Source of the DNA: JAUVIB01 sp964424545
GTDB lineage: Bacteria > Calditrichota > Calditrichia > Calditrichales > Calditrichaceae
NCBI GenBank assembly: GCA_964424545.1
Contig: CAYRJN010000116.1
Span: forward strand, 1 to 11,792
Direction of reading: 5' to 3'
DNA: 11,792 bases
Shown here: piece by piece, positions 1 through 8,294 of the stretch
Layout: every line of letters starts with the position of its first letter
How positions within the stretch are numbered: position 1 is the first letter of the stretch
Position numbers and translations under genes: made by a program
The notes under the pieces: generated by a model
Databases searched by the model: none
What the model was told of the DNA's origin: nothing
What the model saw: only the letters and a program-made list of their open reading frames with translations

Positions 1-352
1 CTTGTCAAGGTACAAAGTTAAGAAAGTACCATTTTAGCTGAAGCAATACAAATATCCCTATATCAAAAAAATAATGAACGCCTGTTAACAAACATCAATT
101 TTTTATTTTTTTAACGACTGTAGTAAACCGCAAAAAATACAAAGAATAGTAAACTTTGAAATGCGTACTATTAAACGGCGATATATTCTTAATATATCCA
201 TAGGGCTGATTTTTTTTAATATTCGTTTGAATTTATGCCGATTCCGTTGTATTATTAATTCGAATTGGGAATAATATTGATTTCATTACCGACCCACCCA
301 GAGAGCAATTGCCGTTACAAATCATAACGATGCGCTTTGAGGAGAGAGCAAA
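1..352. other. AT-rich intergenic leader upstream of the rhamnosidase gene
   Basis: No coding frame with recognisable protein similarity is visible in these 352 bases on either strand. The region is AT-rich with homopolymer T and A runs (for example around 100-115 and 209-217). A short inverted pair GGTAC / GTACC lies at 9-13 and 27-31. The part nearest the gene holds a candidate sigma-70-like promoter (227-255), a 10-bp palindrome (257-266) and a clear ribosome binding site just before position 353. The 3' end of an upstream gene may lie just outside the window. Confidence 0.6.
227..255 (+). promoter_or_regulatory. candidate promoter for the GH78 gene
   Basis: TTGAAT at 227-232 and TATTAT at 250-255 are separated by 17 bases, matching 4/6 and 5/6 positions of the sigma-70 consensus. 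Transcription would start near 262, giving a leader of about 90 bases. The region is AT-rich, so chance matches are common, and the main sigma consensus of this organism is unknown. Confidence 0.3.
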
Positions 353-3300
353 ATGAAAAATTTTAAATTAACGTTTGTCATTTTATTATTAACCATTGTG
401 GGAGATCTAATCGTGACTTGTTCTATCCCGTCAAACAACAAGGAGACTTTCAGACCCTTTAATCTTCGTTGTGAATATGTAAAAAATCCGCTTTCCATAA
501 ACACGCTGACTCCCTCTTTGAGTTGGGATATTCCTTTATCGGAAAAAATACGCTCTCAACAGGCCTATCAAATACTAGTCTCACAAACAAAAGAGCGTTT
601 AAACAGAAATGAAGGCGATTTATGGAACAGCGGCGTAGTGTTAAGCGCACAATGCCAACATATACAATATGCCGGGAAACCCTTAAAATCCGGACAGCAA
701 GCGTTTTGGAAAGTGCGCATTCGTAATCAGGACAATACTTTCTCGAAATGGAGCGCCATAAACAGCTATGGAATCGGCCTTTTAAGCAAAACGGACTGGC
801 AGGCGCGCTGGATTGGCGCCGGAGAAGATAGACATCCCGATTCACCGCAAACGAATGCGGCTCCCTATCTTCGGAAAAAATTCCGCCTTAACAAGGAAAT
901 AAAATCCGCACGCGTTTATATCAGCGGTCTGGGTTATTACGAACTCTATCTAAACGGAAAAAAGGTGAGCGATTATGTTTTAGCGCCGACGCCCACCAAC
1001 TATGACCGTCGTAATTTACGCCGCCTACTTTACAACTATAAAGACCGTTCGCATACGAGAGTTCTGTATAACACGTTTGACATAACAAACTATTTAAAAA
1101 AGGGTTCTAACGTTGCCTCCGTAATTTTGGGAAACGGATGGTATAATCAACGCGACCGACGCGAAGAGGGTTGGATGTGGTACGATACGCCGCGTATGAT
1201 AATGCAAATGATTGTGGAATATATTGACGGAACAAACGAGATCATAGTTAGTGATAAATCGTGGAAACTCTCCACCGGGGCGTTGTTACACGACGCTATT
1301 TTTACAGGAGAAATTTATGATGCGCGCCTTGAGCCGACGGGTTGGAAATATACGGATTTTGACGACTCAAACTGGCGACAAGCGCAAATTGTCAGGGCTC
1401 CTACGGGTAAACTATTCGCCCAGTTAGCGCCTGCAGACAAGGTAGTCCGCATGATTAACCCGAAAAATAAAATAATAACCGCGGATAGCCTTGTTGTATT
1501 CGATTTCGGCGAAATGTTTTCCGGTTGGGTGAAAATCAGAGTAAAAGGGGAAAAAGGAACGCGTCTTATTTTACGTTATTTTGAAGAACTCGGTGGAAAC
1601 TACCGTCAAAAAGACGTATACATTTTAAACGGTCGGGGAATTGAAGAGTATGAACCGCGATTTACCTGGCACGCTTTCCGAAAAGTGGAAATTAGCAACT
1701 TGAAAGCTTCAACCAAATTGCTTGATGTTACCGCTATGGTTGTGCATACGGCTGTAGATTCTGCAGGACATTTTGAATCGTCCAATGAATTGTTTAACCG
1801 TATCTACAAAAATTATATACGCACACAACTCGGCAATTTTCACGGTAGTTTCAGCAGCGATTGCCCGCATCGCGAACGTCTGGGCTATACCGGCGACGGC
1901 CAGCTTTTAGTTGAATCCTCCATTTTTAATTTCGATATGAGCCGATTTTATCGAAAATGGCTGGACGATATGGCCGATGTTCAGGACAGCGTCAGCGGAT
2001 TCGTACCGCATACGGCTCCTTTTGGCGGAGGAGGAGGCGGGCCGGCTTGGGGGTCGTCCTATGTTATCGTACCATGGTTTTATTATCTTTATTATGGTGA
2101 TACAACCATTTTGGAAAAACATTATACGGGAATGAAGCATTGGGCGGAATACTTAGCCACTCGCACCGATGACAAGGGATTGATCGTTAGAGAAGAACCG
2201 GACGCCTGGTGCCTCGGAGATTGGGCTGCTCCCGGTAAGGTAGAAATACCGCCGCCATTTGTCAACACTTGTTATTACTATTATGTAAGCGATATTCTTT
2301 CTAAAACCGCGGCTGTTTTACATAATGATACCGATGTCGCACATTTTAATGCCTTAAAAGAAAACATAAAAAACAATATTAATAAAGCTTTTTATAATCG
2401 GAAAAAGAGATATTACTGGAAAAATCGGCAAGGCGCCAATGCGTTCCCCTTGGTTTTCGGTATTGTGCCGCGCCAAGATATCCCGCAAATCGTACAAAAC
2501 CTCGTAAATGATATTATCGACAATAAGGGACATTTCGACAGCGGTATTCTTGCCACCCCGTTGATTCTCGAAGCCTTAACCAAATACGGGCGCGAAGATA
2601 TTGCTTTTACCCTTATGAACCAAAGAGATTATCCGGGTTATGGTTATGTCTTAGAGAAAAATACAACGACCTTGTGGGAATATTGGGACGGGAAATTATC
2701 ACACAGTCATCCAATGTACGGCAGTGTAATCCGCTGGTTTTTTAAAGCGCTGGGGGGCATCAATCCCGATCCCCGACAACCGGGATTTAAACGAATCATC
2801 ATAAAGCCTGCCATTTGCGGCGATCTTAATTATGTAAATTCTGCTTATAATTCAATTTATGGAAAAATCCGCAGTAATTGGGAAATAAGCAACAATACGC
2901 TTTATCTGAATGTGGAAATTCCGGCCAATACAACGGCTTTGATCCATATTCCGGCTAAAAGTAAAAATGATATAATAGTAAATACCAAAAGCAGTATGGA
3001 CAGCGCTCGTTTTATAAAAACGGAAAATAACCGTGTAATCTATGAAGCGTTCCCTGGAAAATATGAATTTGTAGCGGAAAATATCCGCGCATTAATTAAA
3101 GCGATACATGTTTCGACTCCTCAAATTACGCCCTATGATACGCTGTTTATTAAACCGCACAAAGCTATAATTTCCATAACTTCGGCAACAAGAAATGCTA
3201 ACATATATTACACGCTTAACGGCGCTAAACCCGATAAACAATCCTTTCGATACAACGGGCCCCTCAACTTGGAAATGAATACTGTCATTAAAGCGATTGC

Positions 3301-3796
3301 CTATAAACAAGGTTATTTGCCGAGCTTTATAAAAAGCGTTAAAGTGAATTTTGTTGATCCGCAAATAAACGGCATCCGATACACCGTTTACGAAGGACAA
3401 TGGCAAAAAAAACCGAACTTAGATAAAATAGTTCCCGTTTCATACGGTAAAACCTATCGGTTTAAAGTGAAAGATATTAAAAAACGCGAAGACTATATCG
3501 CCGTAATATTTAAAAGCTACCTTGAAATCGAACAGAATGGAACCTATACGTTCTATTGTAACGCCAATGACGGCAGCGTTTTATTCCTCGACAATAAAAT
3601 CGTCGTGGACAATGCCGGATATTTCGGGCGCAGAACAGACAAAGGCTCAATTCGTTTAAGCAAAGGGCGCCATTTTGTTAAAATTCTCTATTACGAAAAT
3701 AGCGGTTCCGAATCGATCGACGTTTTTATGGAAGGGCCGGGCATAGAGAAACAAAACATTCCGCCCTATAAATTGTTTTTAAAGGAAAATGAGTAA
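353..3796 (+). CDS. secreted GH78 alpha-L-rhamnosidase-like protein with HEX_C-like and PA14 domains
   Basis: This is a probable exo-acting inverting glycosidase that removes terminal alpha-L-rhamnose from glycans. The N-terminus is a signal sequence (hydrophobic residues 7-22) ending at Cys23 in IVTC-S, a possible though weak lipobox. In order follow an Fn3-like N-domain (about 33-140), rhamnosidase N and central beta domains (about 165-470), the (alpha/alpha)6 catalytic domain (about 475-820) and a C-terminal beta domain (about 820-900). The motif DCPHRERLGYTGDGQ gives D503, E508 and D515, with spacing identical to the catalytic-site acids of characterised GH78 enzymes, and E776 in TTLWEYWDG fits the general base. 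Beyond the usual GH78 end come a chitobiase/hexosaminidase C-like module (about 918-1005) and a PA14-type module (about 1010-1140, NDGSVLFLDNK), probably glycan-binding. The ATG at 353 has GGAG at 341-344, 8 bases upstream. The family is sure; the exact substrate is not. Confidence 0.93.
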   Translation: MKNFKLTFVILLLTIVGDLIVTCSIPSNNKETFRPFNLRCEYVKNPLSINTLTPSLSWDIPLSEKIRSQQAYQILVSQTKERLNRNEGDLWNSGVVLSAQCQHIQYAGKPLKSGQQAFWKVRIRNQDNTFSKWSAINSYGIGLLSKTDWQARWIGAGEDRHPDSPQTNAAPYLRKKFRLNKEIKSARVYISGLGYYELYLNGKKVSDYVLAPTPTNYDRRNLRRLLYNYKDRSHTRVLYNTFDITNYLKKGSNVASVILGNGWYNQRDRREEGWMWYDTPRMIMQMIVEYIDGTNEIIVSDKSWKLSTGALLHDAIFTGEIYDARLEPTGWKYTDFDDSNWRQAQIVRAPTGKLFAQLAPADKVVRMINPKNKIITADSLVVFDFGEMFSGWVKIRVKGEKGTRLILRYFEELGGNYRQKDVYILNGRGIEEYEPRFTWHAFRKVEISNLKASTKLLDVTAMVVHTAVDSAGHFESSNELFNRIYKNYIRTQLGNFHGSFSSDCPHRERLGYTGDGQLLVESSIFNFDMSRFYRKWLDDMADVQDSVSGFVPHTAPFGGGGGGPAWGSSYVIVPWFYYLYYGDTTILEKHYTGMKHWAEYLATRTDDKGLIVREEPDAWCLGDWAAPGKVEIPPPFVNTCYYYYVSDILSKTAAVLHNDTDVAHFNALKENIKNNINKAFYNRKKRYYWKNRQGANAFPLVFGIVPRQDIPQIVQNLVNDIIDNKGHFDSGILATPLILEALTKYGREDIAFTLMNQRDYPGYGYVLEKNTTTLWEYWDGKLSHSHPMYGSVIRWFFKALGGINPDPRQPGFKRIIIKPAICGDLNYVNSAYNSIYGKIRSNWEISNNTLYLNVEIPANTTALIHIPAKSKNDIIVNTKSSMDSARFIKTENNRVIYEAFPGKYEFVAENIRALIKAIHVSTPQITPYDTLFIKPHKAIISITSATRNANIYYTLNGAKPDKQSFRYNGPLNLEMNTVIKAIAYKQGYLPSFIKSVKVNFVDPQINGIRYTVYEGQWQKKPNLDKIVPVSYGKTYRFKVKDIKKREDYIAVIFKSYLEIEQNGTYTFYCNANDGSVLFLDNKIVVDNAGYFGRRTDKGSIRLSKGRHFVKILYYENSGSESIDVFMEGPGIEKQNIPPYKLFLKENE

Positions 3797-3877
3797 TTAA
3801 TTTTTTTGCGGAAATTTGCACTTTATCAAAGAATTTACGATTTTACATAATATTGAAAATAAAGCGGAGAGAATAAT

Positions 3878-4927
3878 ATGCCAGTTACGATTGTTATTGA
3901 CGCCATGGGGGGCGATAATGCGCCGAAAGAAGTCATTCGCGGTCTTAACCGATTTTTAAAAGATCATGAAGATGTTCATGTCATTCTTGTCGGCGAAGAG
4001 AATCAAATCAAAGAGGAGATGAAAGATGACAATTTCGAACACGATGTTGAAATTGTACATACCGACGAATGGATTACCATGGATGATTCTCCGAAAAAGG
4101 CGCTTGCTGAAAAAAATAAGGCCAGCATTCATGTGGCCACCCGAATATTAAGAGACAAAAAAGCGGATGTTATTGTCAGCGGCGGTAATACGGGCGCTTT
4201 AGTTTTGGCCTCGGCGCAAAACCTGCCGATGATAGAAGGCATTGAACGTTCGGCTCTCGCGGCTATTTTCCCCGCGGCAAAATTTGTGGAAGGCAGTCAC
4301 GGCTTTTCACTTTTACTCGATGTGGGCGCTACCTTAAAATGTACGGCCAAACAATTGGTTCATTTCGCTTACATGGGCAGTTACTATCTTTCGCATGTAA
4401 TGAATATTGAAAACCCGCGCGTTGCTTTGCTGAACAACGGATCGGAAGAAACCAAAGGGGGCGAAGTTTTAACGAGAACATATCAATATTTAAAAAACGA
4501 TCCGAATATTAATTTTTACGGAAATATTGAAGGCAATGAAATCAATAAAGGAATTGTCGACGTGATTATTACGGAAGGGTTTGTGGGCAATGTAATAATC
4601 AAAATGATGGAAGGCACGGCGGAATTGCTGAAAGATACGGGGAAATATGCCTTTAAAAAGAAAATAAGCTGGAAACTCGGCCTAGCTTTTCTCGCCTCTG
4701 GCCTTAAGAAACTGAAGACGCGCACCGATTATTCGGAATACGGTGGCGTTCCGATTCTCGGATTTTTTGATCCCGTTATAAAGGCGCACGGGCGCTCCAA
4801 CGCCAAGGCTTTTTATAATGCCTTTAGAGTGGCAACCGTAGCCGTCAATTCCGAGGTAACCAAACATATTGCCGAATCGGTTCATGCATTTAACGCCGGC
4901 CATCAAATTGACGATGTTTATATTTAA
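3878..4927 (+). CDS. plsX: phosphate acyltransferase PlsX
   Basis: PlsX converts acyl-ACP and phosphate to acyl-phosphate, the donor used by PlsY in the first acylation of glycerol-3-phosphate. It is a soluble, membrane-associated enzyme. The 349 residues match the usual length. Family motifs are present: DAMGGDNAP at 8-16, SGGNTGALVLAS at 101-112, RSALAAIFP at 124-132, NFYGNIEGNEI near 212-222, DVIITEGFVGNVIIKMMEG near 228-246, and DYSEYGGVPILG near 284-295. Two usually conserved patches differ: LLDVGAT where most homologues have DVGAN, and LLNNGSEETKG where LLNxGEExxKG is usual. The start has GGAGAG at 3866-3871, 6 bases before the ATG. The common partners fabH, fabD and rpmF are absent here; instead the gene abuts a DUF123 gene. 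An 81-base gap with no hairpin terminator separates it from the GH78 gene, so read-through from upstream is possible. Confidence 0.96.
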   Translation: MPVTIVIDAMGGDNAPKEVIRGLNRFLKDHEDVHVILVGEENQIKEEMKDDNFEHDVEIVHTDEWITMDDSPKKALAEKNKASIHVATRILRDKKADVIVSGGNTGALVLASAQNLPMIEGIERSALAAIFPAAKFVEGSHGFSLLLDVGATLKCTAKQLVHFAYMGSYYLSHVMNIENPRVALLNNGSEETKGGEVLTRTYQYLKNDPNINFYGNIEGNEINKGIVDVIITEGFVGNVIIKMMEGTAELLKDTGKYAFKKKISWKLGLAFLASGLKKLKTRTDYSEYGGVPILGFFDPVIKAHGRSNAKAFYNAFRVATVAVNSEVTKHIAESVHAFNAGHQIDDVYI

Positions 4928-5281
4928 ATGAAACAAGATTTCATTACCTATCAACTATATATAAGATTAACGGAAGACACGACAATAGAGGCGGGCAAAC
5001 TCGGCGCCGTTTATCTGCGCAAAGGGTTATATATTTATACGGGAAGCGCAAAAAAAAATATGGCGGCGCGCATTAAGCGTCACCGCCGTAAAGATAAAAA
5101 ACGCCATTGGCATATCGATCATATCACCACTCTGCCGCAAGCGCATATTGAAAAAGTAACTTATCACATCGAAGACGAATGCTTTATCAATAAAAAAACG
5201 GTAGGCACAATCCTTGCTCCGGGTTTTGGCGCTTCGGATTGTAAAAATGGCTGCGTAAGTCATTTGAAGTTCATCGGTTGA
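4928..5281 (+). CDS. DUF123 / GIY-YIG-like small protein
   Basis: This 117-residue protein has the hallmarks of the DUF123 family, a GIY-YIG nuclease relative sometimes fused to or found near endonuclease III. A GIY-YIG-like core, GLYIYTGSA, lies at 33-41. It is followed by R48 and the basic RIKRH block, the family signature HWHIDHI at 60-66, and the C-terminal GFGASDC with a following SHL. The biochemical activity of this family is not well established; DNA binding or nuclease activity is inference from the fold. The ATG at 4928 directly follows the plsX stop codon (TAA at 4925-4927) with no separate ribosome binding site, so translation is probably coupled to plsX. The gene ends only 19 bases from the convergent adk stop. 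Family assignment is confident, function is not. Confidence 0.85.
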   Translation: MKQDFITYQLYIRLTEDTTIEAGKLGAVYLRKGLYIYTGSAKKNMAARIKRHRRKDKKRHWHIDHITTLPQAHIEKVTYHIEDECFINKKTVGTILAPGFGASDCKNGCVSHLKFIG

Positions 5282-5300
5282 TTATATAAGTAGCAGCCTT

Positions 5301-5960
5301 TTAATAACCACCTCCTTGTTTTTTTAAAATCGCCGAAATATCAATATAGACTTCATCAACGTCTTTATTGCCGTCTACCGCATAAAACCGCCCCTGTTTT
5401 TCATAAAAGCCTTTAACCGGCGCCGTTTGATTTTCATAAGTCTGCAAACGTTTTTTAATGGTTTCCTCATTATCGTCGCTGCGTTTTACAATTTTTCCGC
5501 CGCATTTGGGACAAATATGATCTTCCGGCGCGGGATTATTAGCGGGGTTATAGTCGGCGCCGCATTTTTCGCAAGTTTCCCGCGTTGTCAGCCGTTTGAT
5601 GATTACCTCGTTAGGCACGGTAATTTCGAGACATAACAAAGGCGGCAGATTTAATTCGCCCATCAGTTTGGACAATCCTTCCGCCTGCGGGATAGTGCGC
5701 GGGAACCCATCTAAAATAAATCCGTTTTTACAATCTTCCTCAACAATGCGTTCTTTGATGATATTGAGTATCAGATCATCGGGAACCAGCTCGCCGCGTT
5801 TCATAATTTCACCGGCTTTTTTCCCTAATTCGGTATTGTTGCGCACCGCTTCGCGCAGCATATCACCGGTAGAAATTTGCGGTATGGAAAAATCTTTACT
5901 TATTTTTTTTGCCTGCGTACCTTTACCCACACCCGGAGCGCCGAATAAAATCAAATACAT
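5301..5960 (-). CDS. adk: adenylate kinase, zinc-binding long-lid type
   Basis: Adk catalyses ATP + AMP to 2 ADP in the cytoplasm and balances the adenylate pool. The 219-residue length fits the long form. The P-loop GAPGVGKGT spans 7-15, the NMP-binding region includes STGDMLR near 30-36, and FILDGFPRT spans 81-89. The lid carries four cysteines, C130, C133, C150 and C153 (CEKC and CPKC), a classic structural zinc site. RSDDNEETIKKRL near 160-172 supplies the conserved arginines. An excellent ribosome binding site, AGGAGGA (complement of 5966-5972), lies 5 bases before the ATG. The usual secY/infA ribosomal context is absent; the gene instead lies downstream of rlmN on the same strand across a 173-base gap that contains a striking dyad at 5994-6017. 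I see no terminator between it and the convergent DUF123 gene. Confidence 0.97.
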   Translation of the reverse strand: MYLILFGAPGVGKGTQAKKISKDFSIPQISTGDMLREAVRNNTELGKKAGEIMKRGELVPDDLILNIIKERIVEEDCKNGFILDGFPRTIPQAEGLSKLMGELNLPPLLCLEITVPNEVIIKRLTTRETCEKCGADYNPANNPAPEDHICPKCGGKIVKRSDDNEETIKKRLQTYENQTAPVKGFYEKQGRFYAVDGNKDVDEVYIDISAILKKQGGGY

Positions 5961-5965
5961 ATTTG

Positions 5966-5972
5966 TCCTCCT
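5966..5972 (-). promoter_or_regulatory. strong Shine-Dalgarno site of adk
   Basis: On the minus strand AGGAGGA lies 5 bases before the adk start codon. It is the best match to the anti-Shine-Dalgarno sequence in the window and fixes the start at 5960. Confidence 0.8.
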
Positions 5973-5993
5973 ATTTATTCTAATATTATTGTT

Positions 5994-6017
5994 TAATGGA
6001 ACGCCGGCGTTGCATTA
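5994..6017. promoter_or_regulatory. near-perfect 24-bp palindrome in the rlmN-adk gap
   Basis: The two 12-base halves TAATGGAACGCC and GGCGTTGCATTA are reverse complements except for one base pair (5999 and 6012 are both G). The centre is the perfect 10-bp palindrome ACGCCGGCGT at 6001-6010. It sits 34-57 bases upstream of the adk start codon. A loop-less dyad looks more like a dimeric-protein operator than a terminator: on the minus strand it is followed by AACAATAATATT and not a T-run. As RNA it could also form a 9-10 bp hairpin with a CCGG loop. Function is inferred. Confidence 0.45.
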
Positions 6018-6133
6018 GATGAATATTCGCAGTTTATTTGAGTTAATCCGTCAACTTTATGTCGCGAACGTTTAATCGCCTCAGTTCCAAAATCGTTGTT
6101 CATTATTCTTTGTTATTTATCCGCCCATGCCTT

Positions 6134-7198
6134 TTATATTGTCTCTAACTTTTTAAAGGAAACTTTTTTACCTTCTTCTTCGTTAGATGCAAAAAGTTGT
6201 CCGCAGGCGGCCTTAATTTCCGAACCTTTACGGCTACGGATCATAATCGTTCTGTTGGCGTGCAAAAGTGTTTTTTCAAACAATTCAATCTCTTCAACGG
6301 ATGGAGCCGCATAGTTCGGATCGTCCGAATTACAAGCGATAGCGTTTATTTTGGCCGGAATTTTTTTTGTCAAGTTAAGAAATCGTTTGGCGTGATTTTC
6401 GGATACATTAATCCCTTTTATCATCACATATTCAAAGGTAACGCGTTTTCCGGTTACGTTGCAGTAATAACGAATTGAATGCATTAACTGAGTCAGTGAA
6501 TATTTTTGACTGATCGGCATAATTTTTTTACGAATTTCCTGAGTCGGCGCATTAATCGATATGGCCAGCGAATAAGGACGATTTTCATCAGCCATTTGAT
6601 AAATTTTTTGCGGGATTCCGGACGTGGAAACGGTAATTTTTTTACGGCTGAAACTTAAACCTTGCGGATCGGCAAAAATATCCGCCGCCTTCATAACCGT
6701 ATCATAATTAAGCAACGGCTCGCCCATTCCCATAAAGACGATATTAGTCGCTTTATAACGAGCCAGTTCTTTCATGCGTACAACCTGCTCTACAATTTCC
6801 GAAAGCGTCAGATTGCGTAAAAAACCCATTTTACCCGTCTCACAAAATTTACAATCCAACGCGCAGCCCACTTGCGACGATATACAAAAGGTAACCCGTT
6901 TTCCCTCATAAATGATTACGCTCTCTATTTTCAAACCATCCGGCAGTTTCCATAATAATTTGGTCGTCCCGTCTTGCGGCGATTCCCAACGGTCGATCAA
7001 TTGAAAGCTGCGCAGTTCATATTGTGCGTTAAGTTTGGAACGTAGTGTTTTTGATAAATTACTGAAACGTGAAAAATCATCGTATGAATGAGCATACATA
7101 CCGACAAAAAGCTGTTGCGCCCGGTATGCCGGTTCGTTTATCGCTTCAAAAAGAGCGCTAATTTCTTCTTTAGTGTAGTTCAGCAGGTTTTTCTTCAT
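6134..7198 (-). CDS. rlmN: dual-specificity 23S rRNA A2503 / tRNA A37 C2-methyltransferase RlmN
   Basis: RlmN is a radical-SAM methylase that adds a C2 methyl group to A2503 of 23S rRNA and, in characterised homologues, A37 of some tRNAs. The 354-residue length is typical. The [4Fe-4S] motif CALDCKFC gives C112, C116 and C119. C105 in TFCISSQVGC has the same 7-residue spacing to the cluster as the assisting cysteine of E. coli RlmN, and C332 in AACGQL matches the methyl-carrying catalytic cysteine. GMGEP at 157-161 is the SAM-binding motif. These residues favour RlmN; Cfr, which targets C8, is a close relative, but the AACGQL tail and housekeeping context fit RlmN. The upstream 97 bases are shared with the divergent moxR gene. 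No good ribosome binding site precedes the ATG at 7198, so initiation may be weak or the transcript nearly leaderless. Confidence 0.95.
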   Translation of the reverse strand: MKKNLLNYTKEEISALFEAINEPAYRAQQLFVGMYAHSYDDFSRFSNLSKTLRSKLNAQYELRSFQLIDRWESPQDGTTKLLWKLPDGLKIESVIIYEGKRVTFCISSQVGCALDCKFCETGKMGFLRNLTLSEIVEQVVRMKELARYKATNIVFMGMGEPLLNYDTVMKAADIFADPQGLSFSRKKITVSTSGIPQKIYQMADENRPYSLAISINAPTQEIRKKIMPISQKYSLTQLMHSIRYYCNVTGKRVTFEYVMIKGINVSENHAKRFLNLTKKIPAKINAIACNSDDPNYAAPSVEEIELFEKTLLHANRTIMIRSRKGSEIKAACGQLFASNEEEGKKVSFKKLETI

Positions 7199-7206
7199 AG
7201 AACCAG

Positions 7207-7235
7207 TTGCATTTATGGTGATAAGTATGTAAAAT
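7207..7235 (+). promoter_or_regulatory. candidate promoter for moxR
   Basis: TTGCAT at 7207-7212 and TAAAAT at 7230-7235 are 17 bases apart, matching 3/6 and 5/6 consensus positions. Transcription would begin near 7242, leaving about 54 bases of leader. The site lies in the 97-base divergent gap between rlmN and moxR. The gap is very AT-rich, so confidence is low. Confidence 0.3.
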
Positions 7236-7295
7236 TTAATAATTGTAAATAATTAATTTATGCAAATATCATATCAATCTCAAGGATAAATAATT

Positions 7296-8294
7296 ATGCC
7301 CGAAAAGTTAGACGATGTACAACTTGCCGCGCAGGTGCATCAAAGCTACAAAGATATTAAAAAAGAGCTGGCTAAAGTTATTGTGGGCCAGAATGAAATA
7401 CTCGAACAATTATTGATCGCCCTCTTTTCGCAGGGGCATTGCCTACTCGTGGGCGTACCGGGCTTGGCAAAAACGCTGATCATCCAATCGCTGGCGCAAA
7501 CATTGGATTTAAGCTTCTCGCGTATTCAGTTCACACCCGATTTGATGCCTTCCGATATTACGGGCAGCGAAATTCTCGAAGACGACCGCACTACGGGACA
7601 AAAAACATATCGCTTTATTAAAGGGCCCGTGTTTGCCAATATTGTGTTAGCCGACGAAATAAATCGCACGCCGCCCAAAACGCAATCTGCCCTTTTGGAG
7701 GCCATGCAGGAATATAATGTAACGGCGGTGGGAGAAACGTACACTCTCGATATGCCTTTTTTCGTACTTGCCACACAAAACCCCATTGAACAGGAAGGCA
7801 CCTATCCCCTGCCGGAAGCGCAGCTTGACCGCTTTATGTTTAATCTATGGCTTGATTATCCTAATTTTGAAGAAGAGGTTGAGGTGATAAAACGTACAAC
7901 CGGGGCTAAAGCGGATCAACTAACCACTATTGTTGACAAAGAGCGTATTATTGGTTTTCAGGATTTAATCAGACGCACGCCGGTTGCCGATAATATCGTT
8001 GACTATGTTGTGAAACTGGTCTCTTCCACGCGGGCCAATTCCAAATTTGCCGACGAAAATATTAAAGAATGGATACGCTGGGGCGCCGGACCGCGCGCAT
8101 CGCAATATTTGATTCTCGGCGCCAAAGCGAGAGCAATTTTGCAAAATCGCTACACACCCAATATGGACGATATTCATGCGCTCGCTTTACCGGTTTTACG
8201 GCATCGTTTGGTGATGTCATACCGCGCCGAAGCGGAAGGCATGAGCGTAGAAAAAATTATTGAATACATCTTAGATAAAAACAGACCTGTTTAG
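7296..8294 (+). CDS. MoxR-family AAA+ ATPase
   Basis: MoxR ATPases are chaperone-like AAA+ proteins that, usually with VWA-domain partners, help assemble or activate enzyme complexes and metal centres. The 332 residues cover the full family length. Visible motifs are Walker A GVPGLAKT at 53-60, Walker B with VLADEINR at about 117-124, sensor 1 ATQNP at 159-163, the conserved LPEAQLDRF with the arginine-finger candidate R179, and sensor 2 GAGPRAS with R267. The C-terminal helical lid follows to the end. The ATG at 7296 has AAGGAT at 7282-7287, 8 bases upstream. MoxR genes are commonly followed by DUF58 and VWA-protein genes, but here the next 454 bases are non-coding and then an FKBP gene follows, so any partners must be encoded elsewhere or have been lost. 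The specific client is unknown. Confidence 0.95.
   Translation: MPEKLDDVQLAAQVHQSYKDIKKELAKVIVGQNEILEQLLIALFSQGHCLLVGVPGLAKTLIIQSLAQTLDLSFSRIQFTPDLMPSDITGSEILEDDRTTGQKTYRFIKGPVFANIVLADEINRTPPKTQSALLEAMQEYNVTAVGETYTLDMPFFVLATQNPIEQEGTYPLPEAQLDRFMFNLWLDYPNFEEEVEVIKRTTGAKADQLTTIVDKERIIGFQDLIRRTPVADNIVDYVVKLVSSTRANSKFADENIKEWIRWGAGPRASQYLILGAKARAILQNRYTPNMDDIHALALPVLRHRLVMSYRAEAEGMSVEKIIEYILDKNRPV

Noticed and set aside
459..845. 128-codon open frame on the - strand inside the GH78 gene
   Set aside because: It lies wholly within a gene with clear family motifs and has no independent support.
5282..5300. Terminator between the convergent DUF123 and adk genes
   Set aside because: The 19-base gap contains no hairpin; termination must occur elsewhere or by another mechanism.
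5596..6018. 140-codon open frame on the + strand opposite adk
   Set aside because: It is the complement of adk plus its leader, has no similarity to a known family, and is a shadow of the adk codon pattern.
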